Source: Apteryx mantelli (taxonomy: Eukaryota; Chordata; Aves; Apterygiformes; Apterygidae). Taken from it: DNA of 64,000 nt. The translations under genes were made by a program, and so were the position numbers. This document shows, piece by piece, positions 37,701-48,560 of the stretch; position 1 is the stretch's first letter, and each line of letters begins with the position of its first letter. Location of the stretch: assembly GCF_036417845.1 (NCBI RefSeq), contig NC_089978.1, positions 129,610,183 through 129,674,182 on the forward strand. Reading direction: 5' to 3'. The notes beneath the pieces are model-generated. The model saw only the letters and a program-made list of their open reading frames with translations, was not told the DNA's origin and searched no databases.

Positions 37701-38388
37701 GAGATATCTCTTTCCTATAACTCCAAGGCAGTGCTTTTAAAGCCATTCTGTTCCTTTGGCCCAAACCCTTAGCAAAATTCCCTTATAACCTGGAAGTAAC
37801 GTTTTCCCAGGGGCCACAGCAACTGCCACTGCCTCTTAGTGACCCTAGTACCTTTAGCCAAAGGTGCTTATTTAGAGCCAAAATAAAACATTTGAAGCTG
37901 GTTTCCTGAGAAACTTCTTTTAAAATAAAGTTTTCCACTGCTGTTTTCCTTAAAACCTTGTTACATGCAGGTGGTAAAAATTCCAGCAGCCCAGTATGGC
38001 CATGCAAAAACTCCTCCTTTAGCCAGGCTATAACATCACTGAGAACTCCAGGTCCTTCACTGCATTCCTATTTTAATATTTGTTTCTGTTATGAGGTAAT
38101 TTGGAGACTAGAAATCAGAATGAGGACATGAAGGTCACTTTTGCAGAGGTCCCCCCACCAAACTACCAGCTAACTGCCCTGGCTCCAAATCAATGATCAG
38201 TCATGCAAGAGAAGTGCTCTACTGTTGCATCTGCTGATTTTTACTTTTACCACTCTTTGTTGTGTAAAGAAGCTCCCAAAAGCAGACGTTCATCTAATAT
38301 TCCCATTAGAACAATTCCGCTAATACAACTGATTTAAGTGTAGACTTTTGTTGTAGAAATAATAGCTTAAGTGGAGGCGGAACCTCCT
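31707..38388. other. Long unique non-coding interval
   Basis: About 6.7 kb without a recognised gene or transposon. An imperfect CA-rich stretch occurs at 32260-32440. A 60-bp acceptor/donor-bounded segment at 33097-33156 (TTCTTCCTAG before, GCAGG|GTGAGT after) is open but peptide-wise unremarkable. The sequence at 33000-33060 (CCACTTAATTGAG) is homeodomain-like. The low repeat content suggests either slow sequence turnover or constraint. Confidence 0.45.
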
Positions 38389-38784
38389 CTATACATCTTT
38401 CCTTTTTTCTTTTGAAATCTCAGGGTTTACAGCATATGATATGTCACAGGAAATACTGGTGTAACTGCATATTGTAATTTGCTTGCAGCACATATCGTGG
38501 AACATACCAATGAAGTGTTTGACAATGATAACAATACAGCCAATAACCTGTTTGTATGATCTAGCAGACACTTTTTTATCAAGCTGTTCGAGTCTCTTAT
38601 TATTTGTTGGTGGTGTAATATCATAACAGGAAATGCTGTATAACCAGTACTGCACCCAAAGTAAAGTGTAACTTGTAATGAATTCTCCATAGTAAAACAA
38701 AGCCTTGACAAGAATGGCCTCCTTACCTGGAGACCTGAACATATAGGCATTTGTATGATCAAGGATTTCCCTCCCCATCCTCAC
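38389..38784 (-). other. AT-rich segment with two overlapping minus-strand open frames
   Basis: Two different minus-strand frames, of 131 and 111 codons, are both open over about 335 bp of AT-rich DNA, where stops should be frequent. The longer begins MRMGREILDHTNAYMF and is rich in isoleucine, tyrosine and cysteine. I recognise no domain in either, and no splice sites or promoter stand out. It may be a decayed transposon protein or chance. It is not called as a gene. Confidence 0.2.
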
Positions 38785-38893
38785 ATCTCTGCAAGCATTT
38801 GTGTAGTTATGAGTGATGGAGTCTACAAATGAAAATGTCAGGCAGAAAGTGTTTATGCAATTTTGAAATTAATGTAGATACTGTAGTTGAATC

Positions 38894-39380
38894 TGAGAGA
38901 GATAAGATTACACTGTATGTGTCTGTGTGTCTGTGTATATGAAAGAAAGTGAGTGAGAGGGAGATTACATTATGTTAGAAAGAGAAATGACAGTATGTGT
39001 TATAGAGAGATAAAATTGTGTTTTCAGGGCCTCAGTGTGTTAGAAAGATTTCACTGTACAGGTGTTTATGTATCTGTTCTTATGTTAAGGAGAAGAAGAT
39101 TAGTTTGTGTGTGTTTAGAAGGTGAGATTACACTGTGTATTTATGCATTTTAGGGATGCAATGTGTGAGAGTATATATGTATGTATGTATGTGTATGAAA
39201 GAGAAAGCCGACCCTCTGTATGTTTAAGAGAGGAAAGTCATATTATGTGTCCTAGGAGAAAGATACTGTTGCAGTATATGTCTATTTCACAGAAGTAAAA
39301 TGTAAGTATGAAATAGCATAGTATGTACATGTAGCATACATATAGCATAGCATATATGTGTATGCATGAGTTTGTGTGTA
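38894..39380 (+). repeat. Degenerate minisatellite-like array (GATTACACTGTGTG-type unit)
   Basis: Variants of one unit recur about every 20-60 bp: GATAAGATTACACTGTATGT (38901), GGGAGATTACATTATGTT (about 38959), GAAATGACAGTATGTGTTAT (38985), GAGATAAAATTGTG, GAAAGATTTCACTGTAC (about 39043), GAAGATTAGTTTGTGTGTG (about 39096), GGTGAGATTACACTGTGTAT (39120), AAAGTCATATTATGTGTCC (39234) and more decayed copies up to a GCATA-rich end. Each is an AGAGA-type purine block, then ATTACAYTRTGTGT, then a TG-rich link. A (TATG)n step sits at 39173-39192. It is an old, strongly diverged tandem array. Confidence 0.55.
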
Positions 39381-42200
39381 TTTTAGATAACTTTAGATAA
39401 TTAAGCTCTGTTTCAATTTTCTTTATAAAATAAACTATTGTCAGTATTTTAGAAACTACTTTTCTAAAATTCTGGAATTTCCTGGAGCTTTTTGTACTTT
39501 ATCACTCAAACATTTGAACTTTTAAAAATTGCTATTAAAAATATTTGTTGAAGATGCAAAACTCTATCCAGTGAAATATGACTTAAAAAATCCACCCTCC
39601 CCACCCTGCAAAAGAAAAAGTCTATTGGAATAAGTGCTCAGTTCATTGATGAGCTGTAATTGAAGCAAACAGAAAAATCAATGACTGTCAGAACTTATAT
39701 TTTGGCCAATGCAAATTTTAATGACACTTGTTTGGTATTTCTTGCTAAATTCATTCAAAACAGTAAGTTACCAGAAAAACAGCCTTCCCTCCAGGAAACA
39801 AGAATGTGTCACTGGTGATTCAGAAGCTAGAAGCTGTGATACAAACACTTTTTTTTTTTAAAAAAAGAATACATCATATCCTTTTTCGAAAGTATTTTGT
39901 GAATCTGAACTGCTTGCTAAAAGCCCCCTGTTTTTATTTAGAAAATAATCATCTGAGTAGTACTTTTGTGTGTTGAGAAAAGATAACATTTTGGATATGT
40001 AAGAGAAAAGGTATTGAGGCATATGATGGAGAATTGAGATACTCCTTTTTATTGTGTTGGAGAGAGAGAAAAAACAACCTACTTTCTTCTCCCTGACTCA
40101 GACCTCCCCTGCATCATAACAGCAGTGCCTCTGCTTCCCTCTCTCTTACCCGTATTTAGCTCTCAGCACCAGGCACCCCATGTCTTTACAGTTATGCTGG
40201 GATGAGATGGCCTTTTCAGATGTGCCCACACTGCATTCTGCATGCGTGGGTGAGGGTTGAGTCTGCAGGGCAGCATGACACTGGGATACGAAAAGCAGAG
40301 GTCTCTGGAGAAGGAGGCACTGCAGTGGCTGCTTTCTGTGGCCTTCAATTATTTACTCCCTCTGGCTATCATCACCTTAGGTAGGAACAAAGTTGAAGTT
40401 TAATAGTAGAACCATTTGCAACTGCTTAAAATACTTTAATCTGACCTTGGCTTCATCATTTAGGCTGCTTGTGTTCCTGTGGCTTCATATTGCTATATAT
40501 ATGTGAGACATGGTCCCCCTGCCCTCTTCTACTTGCAGTCCCTGAGGTGACTGGATACCCTGCCTTACTTCGTACGGTGAGTAAAGGAGAGCTGGATGAT
40601 CGGGACTGGCCTCTGCTAATCTGCATGGAGCACCTGCATGTAGGCTGGTGTTCTCCACAACAGTGATTCATGTGCCCATCACTTCCATGTCATGGCAACC
40701 TTGGGAAAAACTGTCAGGCTGCCAGCACTATCACTACACAGGTTTGGAGAGACGGATTTGGCATCGTCCCTCACATCTGCTTCTAGCAACGGAAGGACAG
40801 TCTGCTTGGAAGTGGGTATGGGATTCTAAGATCTGCAAAGCCATATGCAAGGGCCAAGGAGAAAAAGGTGGGGAGGACATGAAGGGATATTTTAGTTTGG
40901 ACAACACTGGTTCTTCTCCACCTGGGATGGAGTCCAGATCTTACTGGCAGAAGCCTTTTACTATCAACATCCATAAATCATTAATTCAGTGGTTTTTCAG
41001 CCTGGATGAACTCCTTTGGTATTAATAGTGATTCCTTAGTGTCATTCTATAAGATACTCACTGCAATTCAGCACTAATTAATTTCTGTCTGTAAGTCTTG
41101 TCTTTCTGGCCTACTGCCGTCTCACCTTCTGTGGCTGCAAGTTTCATAGCAGGCATGAGGCCTGAAGGAGGGTGAGATTCTGTGAATACTGGGGTACAGA
41201 AAAAAAGAACATGAACAGAGAGCTCTCTCTTTTTCAGTACTAACCCAAATTCAGGCAGTACTGCCGTCAATGCAGGTGAGCCATTAAACATCTCTGCCAC
41301 TTTGTGCTACCACATGATGAAACCATTGCTGTCTCCCATGCTCACGTAGGGTGGTAGGCAGACATTTGCTCATAATCTTTTCTATGCTTATGCCCAAACA
41401 TAGTTAGTGTGTCTAAATCTAGACCACTTTGGTTTCAGTGCTGCTGGAATCTGGCTCTGCTACACTTAGACATCTCTACAGCTTGTCTTGGTGACAGTGT
41501 CTCACTGCACAGAAGCACCCAACAAATCCTCCCCTTTGTACACACTCATGCACTTTGTAGCAGGTGCATCTGCTAGTCCTCCTGTGTTCTCTTATGTTTA
41601 CATGCACTCACAATGTTGCCAACTCTCAGCATCTTATTGTGATTCTCACAATATTTGCTACCTTTATATTTGCTACCTTTTCCTAAAGCCTGAGCTGCTT
41701 GAGTCAGAGGGTTGCATGAAACTGTTGGTTGTCATTTGAATAAGCATACAAATTCTTAGCCCTTCTTGTTGTGGAAAAAGCCTGTAAATGTGGTCCTATA
41801 AAGGATCAAAAATCAGGAAATATAAATTTTTGATTGACTGATTGATTTCTAGGTCAACTTAATGATTTTTTGGGTGCACAACTCAGGTTTTGAACATCCA
41901 ATGTGGATTAAGATATACCTTTTACACACATAGGCCTTTCCAGCTTCATGTACAGAAATACATATGTATTTGCATGTAGATGCATGTGTACACTCCCACC
42001 TACCAGCTGCACACATCTTCTCACAGAAATCTTTACTCCCACTCAGCCTTGCTTCCACGCATTTGTCTTTCTGCAACTTCTGTCCATCACCTTTCTTAAG
42101 TTATGGAATTTCCACTGTTGCTTGTACTGAGTAACCTTCTCCCTCACTCTCCCTTCTTCCTCTCCTCCTTCACTCCAGGAAAGCTCTTTCTGATTCTCTT
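39381..42200. other. Unique sequence with two exon-like 38-bp segments
   Basis: No known protein is recognised. 40539-40576 is preceded by a long pyrimidine tract ending CTTGCAG and followed by ACG|GTGAGTAA. 41238-41275 is preceded by CTCTCTTTTTCAG and followed by GCAG|GTGAGC. Both pairs are close to consensus. A 15-bp direct duplication lies at 41651-41680. See findings for the frame analysis. Confidence 0.35.
41651..41680. repeat. 15-bp perfect tandem duplication
   Basis: ATATTTGCTACCTTT occurs twice in direct succession. It is a recent slippage-type event, since the copies are identical. Confidence 0.9.
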
Positions 42201-42720
42201 TTCACTGATGACTGGCATTCATGCCTCAGTAGACAGAGAATGACAGGAAGACAGTGACGTGAGCAGACAGAATAACCGGGGAATAAAGAGGCGTTGGTTG
42301 AGAATCTGTAATTAGAAGCCCAATTTCCATTTCCTTCTCAGGCACTTTTAAAATCCCTTTCAGGGGTTTCTTGACTGTCTCAAAATTGAATGTCATTGAG
42401 ATTTTTTTTCTTCTTTTTTTTGCATCCTTCTGTTTCCTTGGCAACAAGTTGGTGATGCAGGAGCTAGAAATGTGCTGTGTCTCCGTGGAGATGTTGGCGT
42501 GGGTGTGCCATGGTGACATCCACGATGGACGCACAGCTCTACCAATCCTACCTCACTCCTTGCAATAAGCACAATGGACCCAGCCTCAGAGGTGACGCTT
42601 TTATTTTTAGCTTGATAGGTGTTAATCTGGCCTCTTTGCATTGCACATATGCCATGACGATGGACCATAAGGTCCAGAAGCCTCATTAGTTACATCAGCA
42701 CAAATTAACTGACTTGAGGA
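42201..42720. promoter_or_regulatory. Candidate enhancer with three clustered RFX-like palindromes
   Basis: Within 86 bp lie GTTTCCTTGGCAAC (42432-42445), GTCTCCGTGGAGAT (42479-42492) and TGTGCCATGGTGAC (42504-42517), all inverted repeats around a CC..GG centre. The first has a perfect right half-site (GGCAAC). The third has a perfect core and right half but two mismatches at its 5' edge. The surroundings look motif-dense: GCTTTTATTTTTAGC, TTGCATTGCACATATGCC, CCTCATTAGTTACATCAGC. This looks like a conserved regulatory element rather than an exon. Frames here (97 and 102 codons, minus) have no recognisable domain. Confidence 0.4.
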
Positions 42721-44968
42721 AGGCTTTTAGGGCCAAATCTTCAGGTTTGAATTCAGGAACTTCATAACTTGGAAGAAAGTACAGTCCTGTGTTGGAAGGG
42801 TACTAACTACAATGATTTAAATCTTCTTCCTTCTCTTATAGAAGAAACACTTGCCAGTTGTTAATGAATAAGACTGTGAATCAGAGCTCCTGTGTTTCAT
42901 TTTATCCTAAATGAAGTCATTTCTCCCTTTCATGCCTAAGGGCTACTCATTTGGAAAGCAAAGAAACTGCTATTGCTCTTGTCCTGGAGCATAGGAGATA
43001 CTAAATTTTATTGACATGATCAGCTGGGAGGTTCCAGGCATCTTAGTTGTATACTCCCAAAAGACAGAACTGTCTCTTCCAAAGAGTCTTTGTTGCTCAG
43101 ATTGCTTAGTCCTTGTTTGGCTCTGCCCAACAGCAAGCAGGGAGCCTGTAGAAATGTTCATAAAGCAAGTCGGGAAGACATCTGAGACTAGACCTCCCCA
43201 AAAACCTCAGTACAATGCTCTCTCTCCCTCTTTTCCCACACACTCAATATGTTTACAATACTTGTACATGGACCATAAAACCTGTTCAGTCTCGTTGTTC
43301 TGTATTCTGCATTCATCAACCATTTGGCTGCAAGCTAAGACCCTAACTCTGCTTGGACACAGCTCTTGATAGATACAGGAGCAGAGTGAGGGCTAGCCAC
43401 AGCAACATCAAATAACCAGAGTTCCTGCTGCTTTTTCGTTCCCTAGGTGGCTTTATGACATCACACAGAAACTGTGATGTCAGCAAAGAACCCTCCCGGT
43501 AGGCTTTTGAGAGGTTGCTAAGAATCTTCTTACTGACAAATGAGTGTAACCTTGTCCCAGTGGGATTTGCAATAGGGCTCATCCATGCAGCAATAAAGCC
43601 AAGCACTGAATTTTTCTTGCCAGAAAGACCAATTAAAGGATTAAATGTGAAAAGCTGAAACCCATAACATCCATGGTGACAGGGTTTTCTTTTCTTTTTT
43701 AGACTGTAATCATCTTTGTAGCATATCGTTCTGGGATCAGCACCCTTGGGGATACATTAGTACAGTGATTGACAGAAAGAAGCTGGAGAGGGAAACCGAA
43801 GTGAACCCAGCCAAGTCAAGATAAGCTTCTCTTCCAGCCATTCTGGCAGGTTTCTTTTGCCTTCTTTCCCATACTCCTTCAGCGATTCAGGCACAGACTG
43901 ATTTTATTCATCTTCCAAGATGGCAAGGTGCTTGTTCAAAAGGTGTGTCATTGTATGAAGCCAGAGGAAACATGAGGAACAATCAGACACCAGAGGCACA
44001 TTAAGAAGATGTGTCATTGGCACATTATGTCAATGAGAAGGAGTGAATCCAGGTTCTGTTTTTAGGGACATTATGTTCTAAGGCACACACATAAAATCTG
44101 ACTCAAATGCTTTGCTTGTTGGATCTGAATCTGGAGTTTATTCCAGACTGCCACTGAAATCCAGGTCAGATTTTTCTTTTTGTTTGCGCTTGTATTAATA
44201 AATGAAAGGAGCTGACACATCTGTCTAGCTCCAGCAGTATATTCAGCATTGTACCTAATATTGTCTTAAGGAGGTCTCCTTCATCAAGGAACTAACAGCC
44301 CATAGGCCTGATTTGATAAGATGCAGAACACCATTCAAGAGATGCCTCTACTAACTTTGATGGGGAAAAAGGCTGCACGCTTATTGGGAGGGGAAGTGAC
44401 ACAGCAGTGCCCCCAGTTGAAAAAGCAGTATGTGATGGATAACCTGGAATCAACAGCAAAGGTAGGAGAAGTTACTGTGGGAAAACTTGGTAGAAGGAAT
44501 GTGTCTAAAATCATGACAACTAAATGGAGAGGAAGATGAATGAGGGGGTCATGCTCAAAAACATAGGCAAAACTATTATGGGGGGGTGAGGGGCTAGATG
44601 CACTTGACAGAAAGCGTCTGCTCTCTCCAGAAACATTGCATCAAAAAATTGCAGTATTTTTGTTTCCAGCCCCAAAATCGTTACTGGTTTTGGAGGAGGA
44701 ATCAAAATTTTCCCTAAAGAAAAAAACTCTTCAGCCTCCTCTTCTGCCCCATCTCCTATCTCAGGAGAACCAGGAACACTGCAAGGATGATACTGCCAGC
44801 TCAGGTTCCTCTCTGTTTCAGACAGTCACAGGGAAATTCCAGATCAGAGTTCTTCTTATCCAACAGCAATATCTTTTCCCATGTAATTTGGAAAGCTGGT
44901 ACAACATGAAATAAAATTCAGTCCAAATTTTTCTGGCACATTCTGCTACTGCTTTCTACTTTTTGCAT
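42721..44968. other. Unique non-coding sequence
   Basis: No gene is recognised. AGGGCCAAATCTTCAGG at about 42729-42745 resembles the edge of a common reptile repeat (AGGGCCAGATCCTCAG) but is too short to extend. ACATCCATGGTGACAG at 43667 is another near X-box. A G7 run occurs near 44580. Confidence 0.45.
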
Positions 44969-45030
44969 TTGTTAGCACCTGTTTGTGCTAGGTGCTGCAC
45001 ACACAGAATACATGAGCATCCTCACTGTCT
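44969..45030 (+). repeat. Ancient reptile interspersed repeat relic
   Basis: TTAGCACCTGTTTGTGCTAG followed by GTGCTGCACACACAGAATAC resembles a widespread sauropsid repeat (GTAGCACCTAGAGG ... TTGTGCTAGGCGCTGTACAAACACAT). The internal part (AGGCCCCAACCAGG...) is deleted. The repeat often adjoins MIR/L2-like tails. Its class is not assigned here. Confidence 0.5.
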
Positions 45031-45119
45031 CCTGCTGCTAGGAGATTAAACTAGCATGCACTGAGTATGTGATTGCTTTTGATTTCTCCTTCCTTCCCCT
45101 CCTTCCCTCTGACTAAGAT

Positions 45120-45890
45120 TCAGCAGCTTCTGCAATATGACAAGTTCCCATCAGCTGTCGGGGCACTAAAATAAACCTTTATCTTGTCTCCACAGCCCTG
45201 AATGATGGGGCAGGCAAGAGGTGCACTGCAGCCAGGCAGCCATTTCTGCCATATGCTCTTTTAACCTCACTGCATGCTAACACAGCAATCTGTAGCCTGG
45301 CAGATTTGCTGTTTTTCCTTGCAAGACCTACAAAAAGGGCAACCCTGGTTCCTGTATCTCCCTATTGAAGTGTCTTTTTATGCTGGGTTATAGCATTATT
45401 CCTCTTGCGTATTTCTTCCAGTGGTGGGTGAGGGTGAGAGCCAAGACACCAATCCAATGCTAGAGAATGAAAATCTTGCTAATTCTGTTAAATTAGAATT
45501 GGCTGCAGAAATGGCCTAGGGGCACACATTGTAAATTAAGTTGAAACCATGCACCATGCAGTTGAAGGGAAAAAAACCCTACCTTCCTTTAGGGAGAGAA
45601 GGCATTACATATTCACACTTCAAGCATGCACACCATTGCCAACTAATCCTTCTTGTTCCACAAGGCTAATTTCAAAGTGGCATTTATATGGCATTGTTTG
45701 CTGGGGAGGGCACTGATGAATCAGTTAGCTGCCCTTTATGATAAGCCCTGCGCAATTGCTTCTTAGGCTGCTCTTTTCTACTGCCTTGCCTTCCAGTCAT
45801 CTCTCTGCCACACGCTTCTCATTCAAAGGGCACCTGTTGGATAGACCATGCAGCAAAGTTACTGAGCAGGGGCAATAAATAAAGGGAAGC
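45120..45890. promoter_or_regulatory. Conserved-looking non-coding blocks
   Basis: Two motif-dense stretches stand out by texture: 45125-45335 (CATCAGCTGTCGGGGCAC, TAAAATAAACC, CTTTATCTTGTC, CATGCTAACACAGCAAT) and 45700-45890 (CACTGATGAATCAGTTAGC, GCGCAATTGCTTC, GGGCAATAAATAAAGGG). They contain isolated CpGs in low-CpG surroundings, an E-box, a GATA site, an AP-1-like TGAATCA and a C/EBP-like GCGCAAT. Conservation is inferred from texture only. Confidence 0.25.
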
Positions 45891-46600
45891 ACAAATGCAC
45901 AGTACAGCTCAAGCCACTACTTTTCTATAGTCCTGCCACAGGGACACAGGGATTCTCCTGAATGGCAATGCTGATGTTTGAATGAGGAATGATAAGCCTG
46001 TAATTTACTTGCATGGCTGTGCAACTGCTTCCTGCTGAGTGGGAAAACCTAGAAGAGTGTTGTTAGTCCTAATACTGCTGCAGCTCAAAGCAGTTCTTTG
46101 GCACCACAGGCATTTCAGGCTCTACTGGTGTCCTGCTTTGTGACCATGGCAGAACAACGTTTAGTTAAATATTACTGCACAATAGTGATTGGGAAGTCCA
46201 GAAATTGCAGAAGAAGTATGAGACCCTCCACAAGTTTTCAGGCAGCTACTCTGGCAGTAGCTCTGGACGGATCTGAAATGCTGTATGCACTGATTCTGAA
46301 ATCTACCAGTGTGGTACATTGTATTAACAGTGCACTATAGTAGCAGGAAAACCTACCCAACATGCTGATTGTTCCACTGGGGCACAACGTTGGTCTGCCC
46401 CTATCATGAGAACTTTTCAACTCACTGTCTAATTCCAAGCACGTTTGACAGAGAGATGGAAGTCACGAAGATAGTTCAGTTTCCAGAAGTTTCAAGAACA
46501 TTGTCTCTGGATAGAGGACAGAGAGTGATTCAAGTTGGTGAGGGAAAAGCAGGGAAACTGAGACAGTGCTCAGTCTGTTGGCCAGCTTGAGAATGATCAT
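45891..46600. other. Unique non-coding sequence
   Basis: No gene, RNA or repeat is recognised. Confidence 0.5.
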
Positions 46601-46641
46601 TCTTGGGTAGACTAAAGGTCCATCTAGTATCTTTATTCAGG
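46601..46641 (-). mobile_element. Short CR1-like relic
   Basis: GGGTAGACTAAAGGTCCATC and TAGTATC(...)T follow the common sauropsid CR1-associated string TCAGACCAAAGGTCCATC, TAGCCCAGTATCCTGTC. Only about 40 bp is recognisable. Confidence 0.5.
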
Positions 46642-48317
46642 GGCTAAAAAGAGGGGTAGAGAGTAGCAATAGAAGAAATTACAATGATGCTTCCTGCAAA
46701 TACTCCTCCAGTCTCCAAAAGATTGCAGCTCTGATACTTTCTGAGGCAGAAATAGCGTCTGTGTACTTACCCAACTGCCTGATGAACAGACACTTAGCTC
46801 TGAGAGAGTCATGGGAAGTTCTGTTTCTTCCATTAATGCGTAGATGTGAAAAAATAAGTAGGAACTATGGGAGTCAAATGAGTGGACAATGAAGGTTCAA
46901 GGAGATGGATGTGACAGGGGAAGGGTTACATAAGATATGGTAAAGAGGAAAGTTAAGAACATGAGGTAGATTTGGGGATATTGTGTTGCAAAGTGCCATA
47001 GATATGTAGTGTTGAGCTGGGTTTATTTTGGTAGAGAAGGTGGAGGAGAAAAGGCCATAAATCCATAGGAAAATGGGCTGTGTTGGGTCTGCTGCTTACA
47101 GGGAAATTTGTTCTGTATTCAAAGCATTCAGTAACTGCTGATTCCTAGCACTTTGTGCACAGGATATGTGCGATTCTGAGTAAGAAAGAGAGTTTTGCCT
47201 CATGTGCCTTCAAGAGGATCAGATTTTAGATATTTCATAAAACATCCTCATTGCATAGAGTAATATTAATTACCTTAACCATGGATATGTTCAGCAGTGA
47301 TTAACAATAAAAATGAACTATGATGTATCTCAAAGGGACTTAAAGAAGGATGGGTGAGGATTTTTATTCTCATTTTGTGTTGTGGTAATTGCGGAACTGA
47401 AGTAAATTTATCAAGATCCCAAAGCATGTTAGGAGCAGTAAATATCTCATTACAGTGAAAAACAGAAATGGAACTATTTGGAATTGCAAAAGAAAGGAGT
47501 GAGTGCTGTCTAAACACTGACCAGAAAATGTGTATAGCTTTTAAATAATATGAATTCTAGGCTGAGCCTTAGAAGAATAGATAACGCTATTGCCAGTGCA
47601 ACAATGTATACACATTAAGAAAGGGTCCTTTGTTGCTCAGCTTCATCAGTCTCCCCATTAAAGAATTGCTTCCTGAGGTCTATGAAAACATGCATTTGTT
47701 TCAGGAGGTGGTGTTGCTTTACTGTAAGCTTTACTCAGGTTTGTTAGGTCATTAACTTTCAAAGAACTGAAAGACTGGTGAAACAACCAAAATCTGAAGA
47801 AAAGGAAGAAGGAGTTGAACACTGGGGGCAGAACAAAGCAACAGATACTGTTAAGCCCCTGAGTGGGTGAGGGAGGAGAGAAAGAAATGTGCTCAAAGTC
47901 AGGGAGGGTGTAAGTGAATCTGGTCCAATAAGATGTTGCAAGGAAATTCCAGCAAATGAGAAGAAGTGGCTCTGTATCAAAATTTGAAAAAAGCAAATTA
48001 ATTTTTATCAAGATGTCTTTCTTGCAGTCTTAAGAATCCTATTTTGGATCCCTTTAAGTAGATTTAACCTCCAGAAAGAAGAAATAGGCATCTTACACAG
48101 AATTCACAGTAGATCAAATAATTTGCCAGTGATTCCAAAAAAAGACATGAGATTATGATTAGAGTGTTTGGATAGATTTTACAAAAATGCATGATTGCAC
48201 TGGATATAATGAAAGAATTTTAAATCCTCAATAAAGCTATTAAGCTAGGGCAATTTTGTATTTGTGGTTCAAAAAAGCAGAGTATAACTACAGAGTAAAA
48301 TCTCTGTTCCACTTAAT
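46642..48317. other. Unique sequence with a weak MIR/L2-like stretch
   Basis: No gene is recognised. 47362-47435 (TTTATTCTCATTTTGTG, GGAACTGAAGTAAATTTATC, AAGATCCCAAAGCATG) can be laid along the MIR/L2 core (TTATCCCCATTTTACAG, GAAACTGAGGCACAGAG, CCAAGGTCACACAG), but similarity is low. 48060-48317 may hold the decayed upstream part of the reverse-transcriptase relic annotated next; I could not see motif A. Confidence 0.35.
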
Positions 48318-48560
48318 ATTATTGCAGGTTTACCATATCCTATGCTTTTTAATATTGTCTGTGTAAAAACTGGTGTGAAATTCTCAGGATTAGGTGAAAA
48401 GGAATGTCCTGTACAAATTTTTTGATATGTAGATGACCTTGCTGCTGTAAGAGAGATAGGAAATCTTGTGCAATAGGAAGTTGAAGGAAGTGACAGGAAA
48501 GATAGGATTTAAGATCAGTTTTAAGATCAATGAAGATAAAACAGATACTTATTCTTGAAC
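48318..48560 (+). pseudogene. Decayed non-LTR retrotransposon reverse transcriptase fragment
   Basis: One plus-strand frame (codons from 48324) reads GLPYPMLFNIV at 48327-48359, which fits the RT motif B signature (QG.PLSPLLFNIV). After 23 more codons comes an in-frame TGA (48423-48425), followed immediately by YVDDLAAV (48426-48449), the motif C catalytic Y/F-x-DD signature. A second stop follows. After a frameshift, GKIGFK...FKINEDKTD (48496-48546) fits motif D of RTE-like and related LINEs (GLKINEDKT). Motif D carries a local 12-bp duplication (TTTAAGATCA). Order and spacing B-C-D are those of an RT palm. At least two stops and one frameshift make it non-functional. The clade is uncertain; it differs from the CR1 pieces elsewhere in the window. 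Confidence 0.65.

Noticed and set aside
38580-38600. GTTCGAGTCTC as a tRNA B box
   Set aside because: There is no A box or foldable cloverleaf upstream at the required distance.
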